A program made the position numbers and the translations under genes. Shown one piece after another: positions 37,874 to 48,269 of a stretch of DNA of 64,000 bases (positions are counted from its first letter, which is position 1; every line of letters begins with the position of its first letter). This DNA comes from Pohlia nutans (taxonomy: Eukaryota > Streptophyta > Bryopsida > Bryales > Mniaceae), in assembly GCA_022496805.1 (NCBI GenBank), contig CM040085.1:11995811-12059810 (forward strand). Reading direction: 5' to 3'. The notes under the pieces are model-generated. The model saw only the letters and a list, made by a program, of their open reading frames with translations. It searched no databases and had not been told where the DNA came from.

Positions 37874-38480
37874 GTAAAATTTTCCTTAACATGTTTTTTT
37901 CATTTCAATTGCTTTGCATTGTTTGTGTAATTGTTGCGTGTTATAGGGTTTAGGGTTTTTGTGCATTATGTATTGTTGTCTTAGTGGTTTAGAGTGCTTT
38001 AATGCTGTTGGCTTGAACGTGTTGATTTAGAATCGATTTGTGTTGATTTAGAATCGACTTTTTCTTCCTTCCACATCACTGCAAATTTTGCATCTCACCT
38101 GAGTAATCCTGAAGACCAGACTCTCCCATGATCAACTCCGCCCAAGGGAGTTTGGCCGCCCAAGAGTCCTGAAAATGATGATTCTGGTTGTAATTTTTCC
38201 GCCGCTTCCCGGATTCCATCTGCTCACCTGCAGTGAGTTCGCCAATCACAAGATCAGTAAACCGCGGCTTCACGAGTGCGGAACGTGTCTCAATAATCTG
38301 GTAGTCGGAACTGCTAGCGGAGCATACAGCGGAGTCTTCGGAGGTCAATCTGACCTCCAACTTCACCCCATCATGCAAACCCAGAGCTAAGTCCGCTTCA
38401 GACTCCATGACCCCAACAACGCGACCCTCATAAAGAAATTTATGGAGCGTCTCCTGGACCTTAGACGCGGGCTTCTTCAT

Positions 38481-39397
38481 TTCCAAAAACGAGCTCAAGA
38501 GAAGAACAGAAAATCAAAACGCGCCCTAAACACCCAAAACCTCAATCAACGAAGAGAAACTGAGAGACATGGTTGAATTTAAGCACGCCCCTTTTGCTGA
38601 GCGCCCGACCTCCTTATCAACTGCGTCTCCCCGTTGCAATCCCGATGAGCAGAAAGCCATGCGCTGCTTGAAAAGCCTGCAAATGCCCACCAAAAACCCT
38701 GCAATCGCCCACAAAAAACTCTGCAAAACACCAAAACAGACTCCCCATCTCCCAAAAAACTAAAAACGCCAAGCGCGCTCAAGGCGCTGGCCTTTGCCAG
38801 CAAGAACAATAGAGGCGAATGGCGAGTTCCACAAACATCCAGGCGCTAAATGCAGGCGATGAAAGCTCATATTGGATCTTAGTGAATGGACAATGGAGAG
38901 TGTGGGTGGTGCTGAGGTGCACAGGATGAGGAGGCGGCAGGCTCCATCGACAAGCCAACGACAGCAACGATGGCGACTTACCCTAATCATGATCACCCAC
39001 TTCAGCTGGCTCCCCATACCCGCGGCGGGTGAGATCCACGTGAACAAGACCAGATATCAGCCTCAACTTCACAGGGTATCAATCATCAGTAGAAAACACA
39101 GGTAAGTTTTAGGCGAAAATTTGCCAGTAATTTAAAGGCTGACTAGCACATTGTCTATTGCAAAACAATAGATTTTGGTGGACAAAGTTCATGGGATAAA
39201 GTGTAGTAGATGAAGCATTGAGGATGAAATAGTGGATGAAAACGTGACCAATTTCGTGACACAAGGGTTGTGACATCGGCTGTGACACTGTGCATTTAAT
39301 ATAGTAGATTCATGGTTGTGGGTAAAAGCATGGTAAAGTGGACCATCATTGATCCCTATGCAGAAACAACAATGTAAGGTCAAAAAATACATTAAAA
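38481..39397. other. No gene recognised
   Basis: Mixed-composition sequence upstream of the hAT remnant. Frames such as plus 38569-38763 have no family features. It could include the hAT element's 5' end, but no terminal repeat was found. Confidence 0.45.
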
Positions 39398-39521
39398 CAC
39401 TAGTAGAAATCTTGTCCAATGGGACTTGTTAATGACTAAATGTTTGTTGTGACTTGTCTTTAGTCACAACAGACATTTAGTCATTAGCAACAAGTCCCAT
39501 TGAACAAGATTTCCACTTGTG
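39398..39521. mobile_element. Short foldback with CACTAGTAGAAAT ends
   Basis: The 124-bp hairpin runs from CACTAGTAGAAATCTTGTCC to GGAACAAGATTTCCACTTGTG-like ends (the right end as read is GAACAAGATTTCCACTTGTG), with arms TTAATGACTAAATG and CATTTAGTCATTA. A related hairpin precedes unit 2 at 42029-42164. CACTA-like termini suggest a MITE, but no transposase or clear target duplication was seen. Confidence 0.5.
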
Positions 39522-41539
39522 ATGTTTTATTTTTATAATTTTTATTTTTTGTTGATGAATTAAAAGACACAATGTTTAACAAAGTTTCACAAAGAAAATT
39601 GAAAAATTCATCGTCAATAATTATTTATGTATGTTTTAGTCACGTTGAAGTAGTCAAAATTGAAAAAATGTTTTGAACCAAATTGAAAAGTTGATATAAA
39701 ACAAGCTGAAAAAGCATTTAATATTTAATGTTTTCAAGATTTTTGGCTTTGGAGCCTTCAAATGTACAATGGACTTATAAAAGATAGAATTTTCATTTAT
39801 ATTAAATATGATTTAGTTCTTCCAAAATTGGATTTAGACATTTATTTTTGAGCTTAACTTTTAGAATTTTTTTACTGATTCTTATTTTGAAATATCAATG
39901 TAAATTACTTTTTATAGCCTTTGATAAAAAACAGTGAAATTTCAACAGAATGAACATTTGGTACTAACAATACCATGCTTTCACCCTTGTCATGACGCCC
40001 AATGGACTGTATCTTTTTGTCCATGAAAATGTACATTTAAAATATACATTTATAAAAGCTTTGATACAATTGTGAGATTTGTTGGTTCCAATTCTTATTC
40101 TTTTACACTTAGGTCAATCAAATATCGTATTATTGTTGAAAGTAATGTGATTTTTTGATCAAACACTCCTTGATAGCACTTCATAGGTTGTCAATTGACT
40201 TGTTTTAATTAATTTTTCTCCCTGGTAAAATTTTAGAATATGCAGTTTTAGAGATCAATTTGAAATCTAGCACTTAATGAATTTGTTGAATTTTTAGAAA
40301 ATTCTCACGTACATGCTTGTATACCAATTGTAACCATCATATTGTGTGCTAAGAATTGACTTGGATGAAATTTTCCTTTCATGTATGATCTCACATTCTC
40401 ACATACCAAAAAAATTCTTTAAAATAAAATTATTTGAAATCCTTCCTTATTCATGTTTAACAAACACACACTAATTTTGGTAGAAAGAGGGTTTGAAGAC
40501 ATGGAAAACTGAGGATTAATGTCACATAGTATAAATTTCAGCCGGGCCGTAAATCCCAAATTATTGAAATTAGTATGCATCTTCACAATTAGTGTCACAC
40601 ACTAAATACCATAATCAGTGTCTACAAGGTTTTGAACACAATTTCAAAGACGTCAAGAAACCTTCATGATCAATGCACCACCGGTCGAGACTAAGCTAGC
40701 AAACCAAACCTGGTGATTTTTAAAACACCCTTCCGAGGCTTCATCCAGGGGGCAATTAAAGGGCAAACCCTCTTCCATCTCTCTCCGAAACATTTAGTAA
40801 TTCGCTCCTAGCTGTCAGGGGTTCGCCGTAGCTGTTGTCAACCTTTTCTAGATCTCAGGCATCTATACTTGGACACTTTTGTTCGATATTGTGTGCATGC
40901 TTTTCAATTCTCTTGCTGGACGAAGGTGTGGTAGATACTATTAATTGCAGGGGTGGATCGATTATGGTCATATTAATTATAATCTGAGCTGTGTGCTTTG
41001 ATGTTGTGTAACTGTAATAGACAGTTGACTCGGGAACTGTTCGATCATTCGTTCCTGTTTGCTTTTCAATTCTCTAGCTGCACGACGGATCAGCTCATTC
41101 AGCTTGCTTCAGTCTAGGTGGATTACGGTCATATTACACAGGGAGCTCATATCGTTCCCCTGTGTTGATTCCCCCGTGAGTGCCACTTTTCCCTGTGATT
41201 TCGGATTTTGACATGTGTACAAAATCACCTGCTTAAGTTTAGTCACCTACTTGTAGAAGGAAAGTTTTAACATGTGTTGAGTTCTGAAGCTCAGAGGGGA
41301 AAGTGGCACTCACAGGGGAATCACACAGGGAAACCATATGAGACCCCTGTGTTATACTCTCTGTGCTGTGTGTTTCATTTTTGTATGCAAGAAATCGATT
41401 GTAATATTATTTTGTCAGGAGACTAGGGAATGAAGTAGCTAGACAGCGAGTTTCTCATGATTGCTTTTATTGGATTTAACATTCTTTTCAAACACAGGTA
41501 GGGATCATCCACCTAGGAAGAGAAGAACCAAACAATAAC
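39522..41539 (+). repeat. Unit 1 of the RING tandem array: upstream/leader
   Basis: About 39522-40490 is homologous to 42165-43303, and about 40040-41539 to 48270-49769, so the whole stretch is a duplicated leader of RING unit 2. Conserved leader blocks shared by all four units include GCTGTCAGGGGTTCGC, GCTGCACGAC-GATCAGCTCATT and a GGTGGATTACGGTCATATTA block. The sequence CAAACACAG just before the CDS resembles a 3' splice site, so a 5' UTR intron is likely. No coding region. Confidence 0.65.
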
Positions 41540-41905
41540 ATGGATCGTGAAGGAGATAGCCAAGCAGCGGGACCTGCTGCAGCTGCAGATGCGGTGATTT
41601 GCGGCATTTGCTGGGATACCGTGGCGCATCCGCAAGTGACCGCGTGCAACCACCAGTTCTGTGAGCCGTGCTTGAGCGGCTGGCTCCGGACTCAGCAAGC
41701 ATCGGAGCGGTCAGCTGGAACATGCCCGCTGTGTCGTAGCACACTCACTGAGTTCCAACCGCGAACATGCCGGCTGTGTCGTAGTACACTCACTGAGTTC
41801 CAACCGCAGCCACCGCAGCGACGACGTGAAAGTCGTGAATTAAGCCCTGAATTCGAAGCAATGATTTTTTTGGTGAATCGGGACTTCATTACGTTATTAC
41901 ACTAA
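41540..41905 (+). CDS. Small RING-finger protein, array unit 1
   Basis: 121 residues from ATG. An Ala-rich N terminus is followed by a C3HC4 RING: ICGIC, TACNHQFCEPC, GTCPLC. Directly after it, a 45-nt in-frame tandem duplication gives a second copy (TCRLCRSTLTEFQPQ) of the block TCPLCRSTLTEFQPR, supplying an extra C-x2-C. The tail (RRRESRELSPEFEAM...) is charged then hydrophobic. Expected to be an E3 ubiquitin ligase acting with an E2; the substrate is unknown. It is a close paralogue of the gene at 49770. Confidence 0.8.
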   Translation: MDREGDSQAAGPAAAADAVICGICWDTVAHPQVTACNHQFCEPCLSGWLRTQQASERSAGTCPLCRSTLTEFQPRTCRLCRSTLTEFQPQPPQRRRESRELSPEFEAMIFLVNRDFITLLH

Positions 41906-42028
41906 CAAACCTTTGATTTTATAAAGGTTGATATATTCATAAATTTCTGATTTGTTAGAATACAGGTCTCAAATAATAGGGGTAAAGTCTCAAAATGTCC
42001 ATATTGTCTCAGTTTAGCAAACATAGCC

Positions 42029-42164
42029 ATTAATGACTAAATGTCTGTTGTGACTCGTCTTTAGTGCCTCAAAATTGATTTTGAGTCACTAAAGACGAGT
42101 CACGACGGACATTTGGTCATTAACAAGTCCCACAATCTCCCATTGGACAAGAATTTCACTAGTG
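42029..42164. mobile_element. Hairpin preceding unit 2, related to 39398-39521
   Basis: Inverted arms TTAATGACTAAATGTCTG and (reverse complement) TTAATGACCAAATGTCCG, then ACAAGTCCCA and a CACTAGTG end. It marks the start of the homologous leader of unit 2. Confidence 0.5.
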
Positions 42165-42801
42165 ATGTTTTATTTTTTGTAAATGTTTTTTTGCTAATAA
42201 AATAAAATAACACGATGTTTTTAAATAAAGTCTCACAAAGAAAATGAAAAAAATCATCGTCACTAAATATTAATGTATGTTTTAGTGACGTTGAAGTAAT
42301 CAAAATTGAAAAAATAGTTTCAAACCAAATTGAAAAGTTGATATAAAACAAGCTGAAACTGCATTTAATATTTTTTCAAGAATTTTTTCTTTGGAGCCTT
42401 CAAAATGTACAATGGATTTATAGAATATAAAATTTATATTTATATTAAATATGATCATCAAATTTTCTTCCAAAATAGAATTTAGACATTTATTTTTGAG
42501 CTTTACTTTTAGTAACTTTTTTAATCATTCTTACTTTGAAACTTTGGATTTGAGTACTTATATGAACAACAGATGGCACAATGAAATTAGAACCAATAAA
42601 AAACAATTTGATACTCTTTTATAGCCTTTGATAAAAAACATTGTAATTTCAACAGGGCGGAATGGCGGATGAACATTTTGGTATTGACAATACCATGCTT
42701 TCACCCTTATCACGACGCCCAATGAACTATCTGTTTTTTTGTCCATGATAATGTTTGGTTATAAACAGATAGTCATGATATCTGTTTATAACCAAACAGA
42801 T
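42165..42801 (+). repeat. Unit 2 leader, part before the copia insertion
   Basis: Homologous to the corresponding part of unit 1 (about 39522-40035). A unit-2-specific palindromic patch at about 42750-42835 (TTTGGTTATAAACAGATA and inverted and direct copies) is absent from unit 1. No gene. Confidence 0.65.
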
Positions 42802-43303
42802 ATAACCATGTTTGGTTATAATGAACTATCTGTTTATTATACATTTATAAAAGCTTTGACACAATTGTGAGATTTGTTGGTTCGAATGCTTATTTCTTGT
42901 GCACTTTGGTCAATCAAATATCGTATTATTGTTAAAAGTAATGTGATTATTTGATCTATCACTCCTTGATAGCACTTTTATTTAACTTGTTTTAATTACT
43001 TTCTCCTAAAATTTTAGAATATGTGGAGTTTTAGAGATAAATTTGAAATCTAGCACTAATGAATTTGTTGAATTTTTAGAAAACTTCTCACGTACATGCT
43101 TGTATACCAATTGTAGCCTTCATATTGTGTGCTACAATTTGACTTGGATGAAATTTTCCTTTCATGTATGATCTCAAATTCTCACATTGATACCAAAAAA
43201 AATTCTTTAAATGAAATTATTTGGAATCCTTCCTTATTCATATTTAACAAACACACACTAATTTTAATATAAAGACTGAGGGGTTGAAGACATGAAAAAC
43301 ACA
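42802..43303 (+). repeat. 502-bp direct repeat, left of the copia insert
   Basis: Read by eye, this is identical to 48270-48771 at a constant offset of 5,468 with no indels. Its sequence is also present once, diverged, in uninterrupted unit 1 (about 40040-40490). It ends in CA but does not begin with TG. AGAT lies directly outside both outer borders. Confidence 0.9.
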
Positions 43304-46300
43304 CTTCGTTTGGTTCAATTGTGAGCATTTGAGTAAATGCAAGTGATTTGTGAGGTGTGAAGGCTCTCGTGGAGGGTCTACCATCTGATCCTAGTGATTA
43401 GGCACTTGCTTTGAGGTGTTGCATGTGTTTCATGCTCTTGGGGTGCTCAAATTTTCATTTGGAGCTAGTTTGTGCACAAAGGTGCGGTTTTGAGCAATTT
43501 CAATGCGATTGGGGTTTTGAGGGACTTGTGTGAGTTCATGTGCATTGAGTGAGTGCTCTTGAAGGACACAAAGGTGTCATTGACGTGCATTGAGTGTTTG
43601 GGGACACTAAGGCGTCGTATTGAAGCATTTGGAGTTGTTTTGAGCTCCATTGAGTGATTTGAGGGGTTTTGGTGAGCCTCTTTGCATTTTTGGGTGAGGG
43701 TTCTCACATTTGAGTGTTGGGAGGCGTGTGTGGAGCACAAAAGTGCTGATCTAGTGTTTGGGGTTGTTTTAAACCCATTGGGTGCACAAAGGTGCAATAT
43801 CAAAGCAAAAAAATAAAAAATAAAAAAACAAAGTTGTGTGTTTGAGTTTGAGGTTTCATTTGTGTGGGGAGGCATACGTAAGTGAGGATCATGGCATCTT
43901 TTGAGGGTGAGGGTCCCAAGGTCGTGGACAAGTTCGATGGGGTGAATTTCCACTTGTGGAAGTTCAAAATGGAGATGGTGATGGCCGAGAAGGAGTTGTG
44001 GGAGATTGTCGAGGGTAGTGAGGAACCTCCTTTATCTTCTACGGATCCTAGGATCATGCAAGCGTACACGAGGAGGGAGAAGAAGGCATTTGCCATTTTG
44101 GCACTCAACCTCGCGGATTCGCAACTTGCGCACATTCGTTCGTGCAAGACACCCGCGGAAGCATGGTCCAAGCTTTGCAACATTCACGAAGCGAAAACAT
44201 TGGCCAACATTTTGTTTTTGAGGCGCAAGTTCTTCACCATCAAGATGAGCGAAGAAGATGACATGTTGGCGCACATCAACAAGGTCAAAGCTCTCGCGGA
44301 TCAACTCAACGGTTGCGACGTGTCGGTTACGGATGGTGACATCGTGATGACACTTTTGGAGAGCCTTCCATCATCATACGAGTACCTCATCGTGGCGATG
44401 GAGTCAAGACCCATTACGGAGCTCACATTGGACTATGTGACCTCACGGTTGTTGCACGAGCTTTCGCGGCGAAAGGAGAACGAGTCTCGAGAAGATGGAG
44501 CGGCACTCGTGGCGAAGCAATCCAAGAATGGAGGCGGTGGGAGCTCAAGCGACAAGGTGTGCTTCTATTGTGGTAAGAAGGGCCACATTGCCAAATTTTG
44601 CTTCAAACGCAAGAGGGATGAGAAAGGGGAGAGTGCAAACAACACTAAAACTCGTGACGATGATGAGTACGCATTTACGGCTAGATATGAGGCAAGCATG
44701 AGCGATGGCATCGAGGGTGATGCAAGCATGAGTGATGGTATCGAGGGTGATGCAAGCATGAGTGATTGGATTGAGGTTGGTGATGAGTATGCAAACATGG
44801 CAAGCAATGTATCGTGCAATGGTAGTACGAGTGATTGGATTGTTGATTCGGGGGCTACAAGCCACATGTCACCACATAAAACTTGTTTTCATTCGTATGC
44901 TCTCATTAATCCAAGGAGAGTGATTTTGGGAGATGATACGGTGCTTGAGGCCGTTGGCAAGGGCCAAATTGTTGTAGACACCGAGGTGAGGGGTCGTGTG
45001 AAGACAATCACTATCCAAGATGTCCTCCACGTTCCCAAACTAACGGCAAATTTACTATCGGTGAGGCAATTAGTGGCAAAGCACTTGAGGGTTGAGTTTA
45101 GTGATAAGGGGTGTTATGTGTTGTCACCGAGTCGAGATGAGGTGGCCATCATTGAAGAACACGAGGGCTTGTACCACATCAAGTTCTCCAAGGTGCATTC
45201 GAAGGAATCGGCGGCGTTGGCGCATTCAAACTTGAAGGACGACAAGTTGGCGTTGTGGCATCGTCGACTTGGCCATTTGAACATCAAGAGTGTGAAGACA
45301 CTACGCGGCATGGTAAGCGGTATGGATCTTCATCAATTGAAAGTGGATGCTTCTACATTCACGTGTGAAGGTTGCATTGAAGGCAAGCAACAACGGTTGC
45401 CATTTGCGGGTGAAGGGGCGACACGGGCCACAAAAGTTTTGGAGATCGTGCATTCGGATGTGTGTGGCCCCATGAAGACCACATCGATGGGAGGTTGCAA
45501 GTACTTTGTGACCTTCATCGATGATTTTTCAAGGAAGATATGGCTCTACCCTATCAAAGCCAAGAGTGAGTGCTTTGAGAAGTTCAAGGAGTTCAAGACA
45601 TTGGTGGAGAACCAATCCGAGTTGAAGATCAAGGTGTTTCGGTCGGACAATGGCGGCGAGTACATGTCCAAGAAATTTGACGAGCTTTTGAAGAATGAAG
45701 GCATCGCACGCCAAACTTCGGCCCCGTACACGCCTCAACAAAATGGAGTTGCGGAGCGCGCAAATCGCACCATTGTAGAGATGGCGAGGAGCATGTTGCA
45801 CGCTCAAAACTTGAAGTTAGACCTTTGGGCGGAAGCGGTGGTGAATGCGGTATACACACGCAATCGGTGTCCAACAAGCGCGGTTGAAGGCATGACGCCG
45901 GAGCAAGCGTGGAGTGGGAGGCAACCATGTGTTGCACACATGCGCATCTTCGGATGCATTGCATATGCGAAGGTTCCCGACGAACGGAGGACGAAACTCG
46001 AGGCTAAGGCCTTGAAATGTGTGTTTCTTGGGTATTGTGAAGGTACCAAGGCGTATAGACTCATGTCGGTGGACACGAGGAAGATCATTCGGTCACGTGA
46101 TGTGACATTTTGTGAGGAGTCTACGATGGAGGCTCCTTTGGAGGTTGGTCCAAGTGGGAGTAGTGGAGACGTTTTGGTGGACACACCCTCCAAGTCTCCT
46201 AGTGTTGTTGATGTAGGTGATGATGACGGTGATGACGAAGCTGGCGACACGGAGGTTGTTGAAGCGCCATCGAGCTCAAAGGCCAAGAATGGCGCAAAGG

Positions 46301-48269
46301 GCACGCAAGAGGAGCAAGTTTCTTCAAGCGAGCGGCGGTACCCCGAGAGATCGCGCAAGCCACCTGGAGAATGGTGGAAGAACCACATCTTCCCTCAAGT
46401 GGAGGACGAGCATGCGAATGTGGCATTATCGGATGGTCCATTGACCATTCGAGAAGCCATGCAAGGTGAGGATGCGGTCAAGTGGGAGCGCGCCATGCAA
46501 GAGGAGTACGACTCTCTAATTGCTAACGGTACGTGGCAATTAACTCCCATTCCAAAGGATCGCAACCCCATTGATTGCAAATGGGTGTTTCGGACAAAGA
46601 GGGATGTTTCGGGTATTGTTGTGCGTCACAAGGCAAGATTAGTAGCCAAGGGGTTCGCGCAAGTGCATGGGGTGGACTTTCACGAGACATTTGCTCCCGT
46701 AGCCAAGTTCACCACCATTCGATGCATTCTTGCCATTGGAGCGGCCTTGGACTTGGAGATGCATCAAATGGATGTGAAGACCGCATTTTTGAATGGCGAT
46801 TTGGAGGAGGACATCTACATGGTGCAACCTGAGGGGTTTGTGCAACAAGGTAAAGAGCACCTTGTTTGTAAGTTGCAAAAATCATTGTATGGGTTGAAAC
46901 AATCTCCAAGAGCGTGGTACCAAAAGATTGACACGTTCTTGGTTGCACACGGGTTTACTAGGAGCATTGCGGATCATAGTCTCTACTTCATGCAAGAGGG
47001 GCAAAATGTGGTGATTGTGATCATATATGTTGATGATTTGATCATTCTTGCAAGCCTCATGAGTTTAATGAATGCATTAAAAGGCATGCTTGAGAGAGAG
47101 TACGAGATGAGTGATCTTGGAGAATTGCACTTTTGTCTTGGTGTTGAGTTTGTGCGTGATAGGGCTACACGCACTATCACCATGAGTCAAGGCAAGTATG
47201 TGATGGACGTGCTCAAGAGATTCGGGATGGAGGATTGTAAGCCCGTGGCAACACCATTGGATGCAAACTCCAAGCTCGTCAAGCTTTCGGAGGAGGAGTA
47301 TGCGATCGAGGCTAAATCGATGGCGGAGGTGCCATACAAGCAAGCGGTGGGGTCGTTGATGTATGCGATGATTGCGACACGGCCCGACCTTGCGTATCCA
47401 ATTAGCGTGGTGAGTCAACACATGGCGAGACCGGGCTCGATGCATTGGATGACGGTCAAGAGGATCATGCGTTATTTGAGGGGCACAAGCGATGTGAAGT
47501 TGTGTCTTGGAGGCAAAGACATTGTGTTGAGCGGCTATTGTGACGCGGACTACGCGGGAGACACGAGCGATCGAAGATCGACAACGGGCTACATGTTCAA
47601 GGTCGGATCGGGAGCGGTGTCGTGGAATAGCAAGCGGCAACAAACGACGGCGACATCAACGGTGGAGGCCGAGTACATGGCTACGAGCCATGCCACGAAG
47701 GAGGCCATTTGGTTGAGGCAACTAATGGTGGATGTGGGTTGCACACAAGGTGAGGCTACAACGATTATGTGTGACAACCAAGGGTGCATTTCACTTGCAA
47801 AGAACCCTACACATCATTCACGCACGAAGCACATTGATGTGCAATACCACTTCATTCGGGAGAAGTTGGAATTGGGAGTTATACATTTGGAGTATTGCCC
47901 AACGGAGCACATGGTGGCGGATGTGCTCACAAAGGGTCTTTGTAGAGACCGACACCAACGATTAGTAATAGCATTTGGACTTAGAGGCTTTGGCTCTACG
48001 CAAAGTGGGAGTATTGAGGTAATTGATGCAACGTAGTATTGCTAGAAGCCAAAGACGTACGGGTGCTAAATAATGGTGTGTGGGAGGAGGGGTTAGGCAT
48101 GGGCTGATCTCTAGAGTGTCCTTGTGATGAGTTATCCCATATGGTTTGTCCATGGTGACCTCCTAGTGTACACTACTTAAGGTGGAAGGCCTTTGAGTAA
48201 AGATCATCTCTTTCTACGCATTCCTTGTGTTTGTGTGTGTGCCTTGTGCAATCTTCTCTACCTTCAATA
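43304..48269 (+). mobile_element. Ty1/copia retroelement insert
   Basis: A 4,966-bp insert between the 502-bp direct repeats. It contains a 5' leader (43304-43890), an intact gag-pol frame and about 230 bp of 3' sequence with a purine-rich tract (GGGAGGAGGGG, about 48087-48097). That tract would fit a polypurine tract before a short 3' LTR. No matching 5' LTR is seen within the insert, and no convincing primer-binding site was found after 43303. Either the 502-bp repeats act as LTRs, or the element is 5'-truncated and inserted with a long target duplication. Confidence 0.75.
43891..48036 (+). CDS. Ty1/copia gag-pol polyprotein, intact
   Basis: 1,381 codons without interruption from the ATG at 43891. 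Domain order with approximate residues: gag (KFDGVNFHLWKFKM; 1-215), CCHC knuckle CFYCGKKGHIAKFC (about 223), aspartic protease DSGATSHMS (about 317), GAG-pre-integrase LWHRRLGHLN (about 454), integrase core with HSDVCGP, RSDNGGEY and NGVAERANR (about 520-625), reverse transcriptase with KARLVAKGF and YVDDL (about 890-1050), and RNase H with DADYAGD and TSTVEAEYM (about 1218-1265). The order integrase before reverse transcriptase defines copia. Three 33-nt repeats encoding ASMSDGIEGD-type units lie between the knuckle and the protease. The open frame implies recent insertion. Confidence 0.95.
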   Translation: MASFEGEGPKVVDKFDGVNFHLWKFKMEMVMAEKELWEIVEGSEEPPLSSTDPRIMQAYTRREKKAFAILALNLADSQLAHIRSCKTPAEAWSKLCNIHEAKTLANILFLRRKFFTIKMSEEDDMLAHINKVKALADQLNGCDVSVTDGDIVMTLLESLPSSYEYLIVAMESRPITELTLDYVTSRLLHELSRRKENESREDGAALVAKQSKNGGGGSSSDKVCFYCGKKGHIAKFCFKRKRDEKGESANNTKTRDDDEYAFTARYEASMSDGIEGDASMSDGIEGDASMSDWIEVGDEYANMASNVSCNGSTSDWIVDSGATSHMSPHKTCFHSYALINPRRVILGDDTVLEAVGKGQIVVDTEVRGRVKTITIQDVLHVPKLTANLLSVRQLVAKHLRVEFSDKGCYVLSPSRDEVAIIEEHEGLYHIKFSKVHSKESAALAHSNLKDDKLALWHRRLGHLNIKSVKTLRGMVSGMDLHQLKVDASTFTCEGCIEGKQQRLPFAGEGATRATKVLEIVHSDVCGPMKTTSMGGCKYFVTFIDDFSRKIWLYPIKAKSECFEKFKEFKTLVENQSELKIKVFRSDNGGEYMSKKFDELLKNEGIARQTSAPYTPQQNGVAERANRTIVEMARSMLHAQNLKLDLWAEAVVNAVYTRNRCPTSAVEGMTPEQAWSGRQPCVAHMRIFGCIAYAKVPDERRTKLEAKALKCVFLGYCEGTKAYRLMSVDTRKIIRSRDVTFCEESTMEAPLEVGPSGSSGDVLVDTPSKSPSVVDVGDDDGDDEAGDTEVVEAPSSSKAKNGAKGTQEEQVSSSERRYPERSRKPPGEWWKNHIFPQVEDEHANVALSDGPLTIREAMQGEDAVKWERAMQEEYDSLIANGTWQLTPIPKDRNPIDCKWVFRTKRDVSGIVVRHKARLVAKGFAQVHGVDFHETFAPVAKFTTIRCILAIGAALDLEMHQMDVKTAFLNGDLEEDIYMVQPEGFVQQGKEHLVCKLQKSLYGLKQSPRAWYQKIDTFLVAHGFTRSIADHSLYFMQEGQNVVIVIIYVDDLIILASLMSLMNALKGMLEREYEMSDLGELHFCLGVEFVRDRATRTITMSQGKYVMDVLKRFGMEDCKPVATPLDANSKLVKLSEEEYAIEAKSMAEVPYKQAVGSLMYAMIATRPDLAYPISVVSQHMARPGSMHWMTVKRIMRYLRGTSDVKLCLGGKDIVLSGYCDADYAGDTSDRRSTTGYMFKVGSGAVSWNSKRQQTTATSTVEAEYMATSHATKEAIWLRQLMVDVGCTQGEATTIMCDNQGCISLAKNPTHHSRTKHIDVQYHFIREKLELGVIHLEYCPTEHMVADVLTKGLCRDRHQRLVIAFGLRGFGSTQSGSIEVIDAT

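Larger units (their letters stand above)
35040..38480 (-). pseudogene. Shattered hAT-type transposase (ZNF862-like)
   Basis: The pieces, in coding order on the minus strand, are as follows. (1) An N-terminal region, 38480 to about 38100, ending FQDSWAAKLPWAELIMGESG. (2) A segment at 37630-37873 that is on the opposite strand. (3) About 37610-37313, with ELAEKLICFRADEAAVFQGA and PVHDFVHQTNLVV. (4) 36284-35805, with MSPKRHLEFTKLAE, TQWISLLEPLKRI and EYKTLIVKFA. (5) 35801-35040, including the hAT C-terminal dimerisation signature VGDKRTFSTLSFVKNKVRNRL. An in-frame TAG separates pieces 4 and 5, and about 1 kb of inserted DNA separates 3 and 4. The N-terminal half of the catalytic domain appears deleted. 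No function is expected. The family assignment rests on these motifs. Confidence 0.75.

Noticed and set aside
43465..44183. Minus-strand frames overlapping the copia start
   Set aside because: Antisense shadows of the gag-pol frame and its leader.
45629..47643. Several minus-strand frames of 100-190 codons inside copia
   Set aside because: All are opposite the conserved polyprotein and have no motifs.
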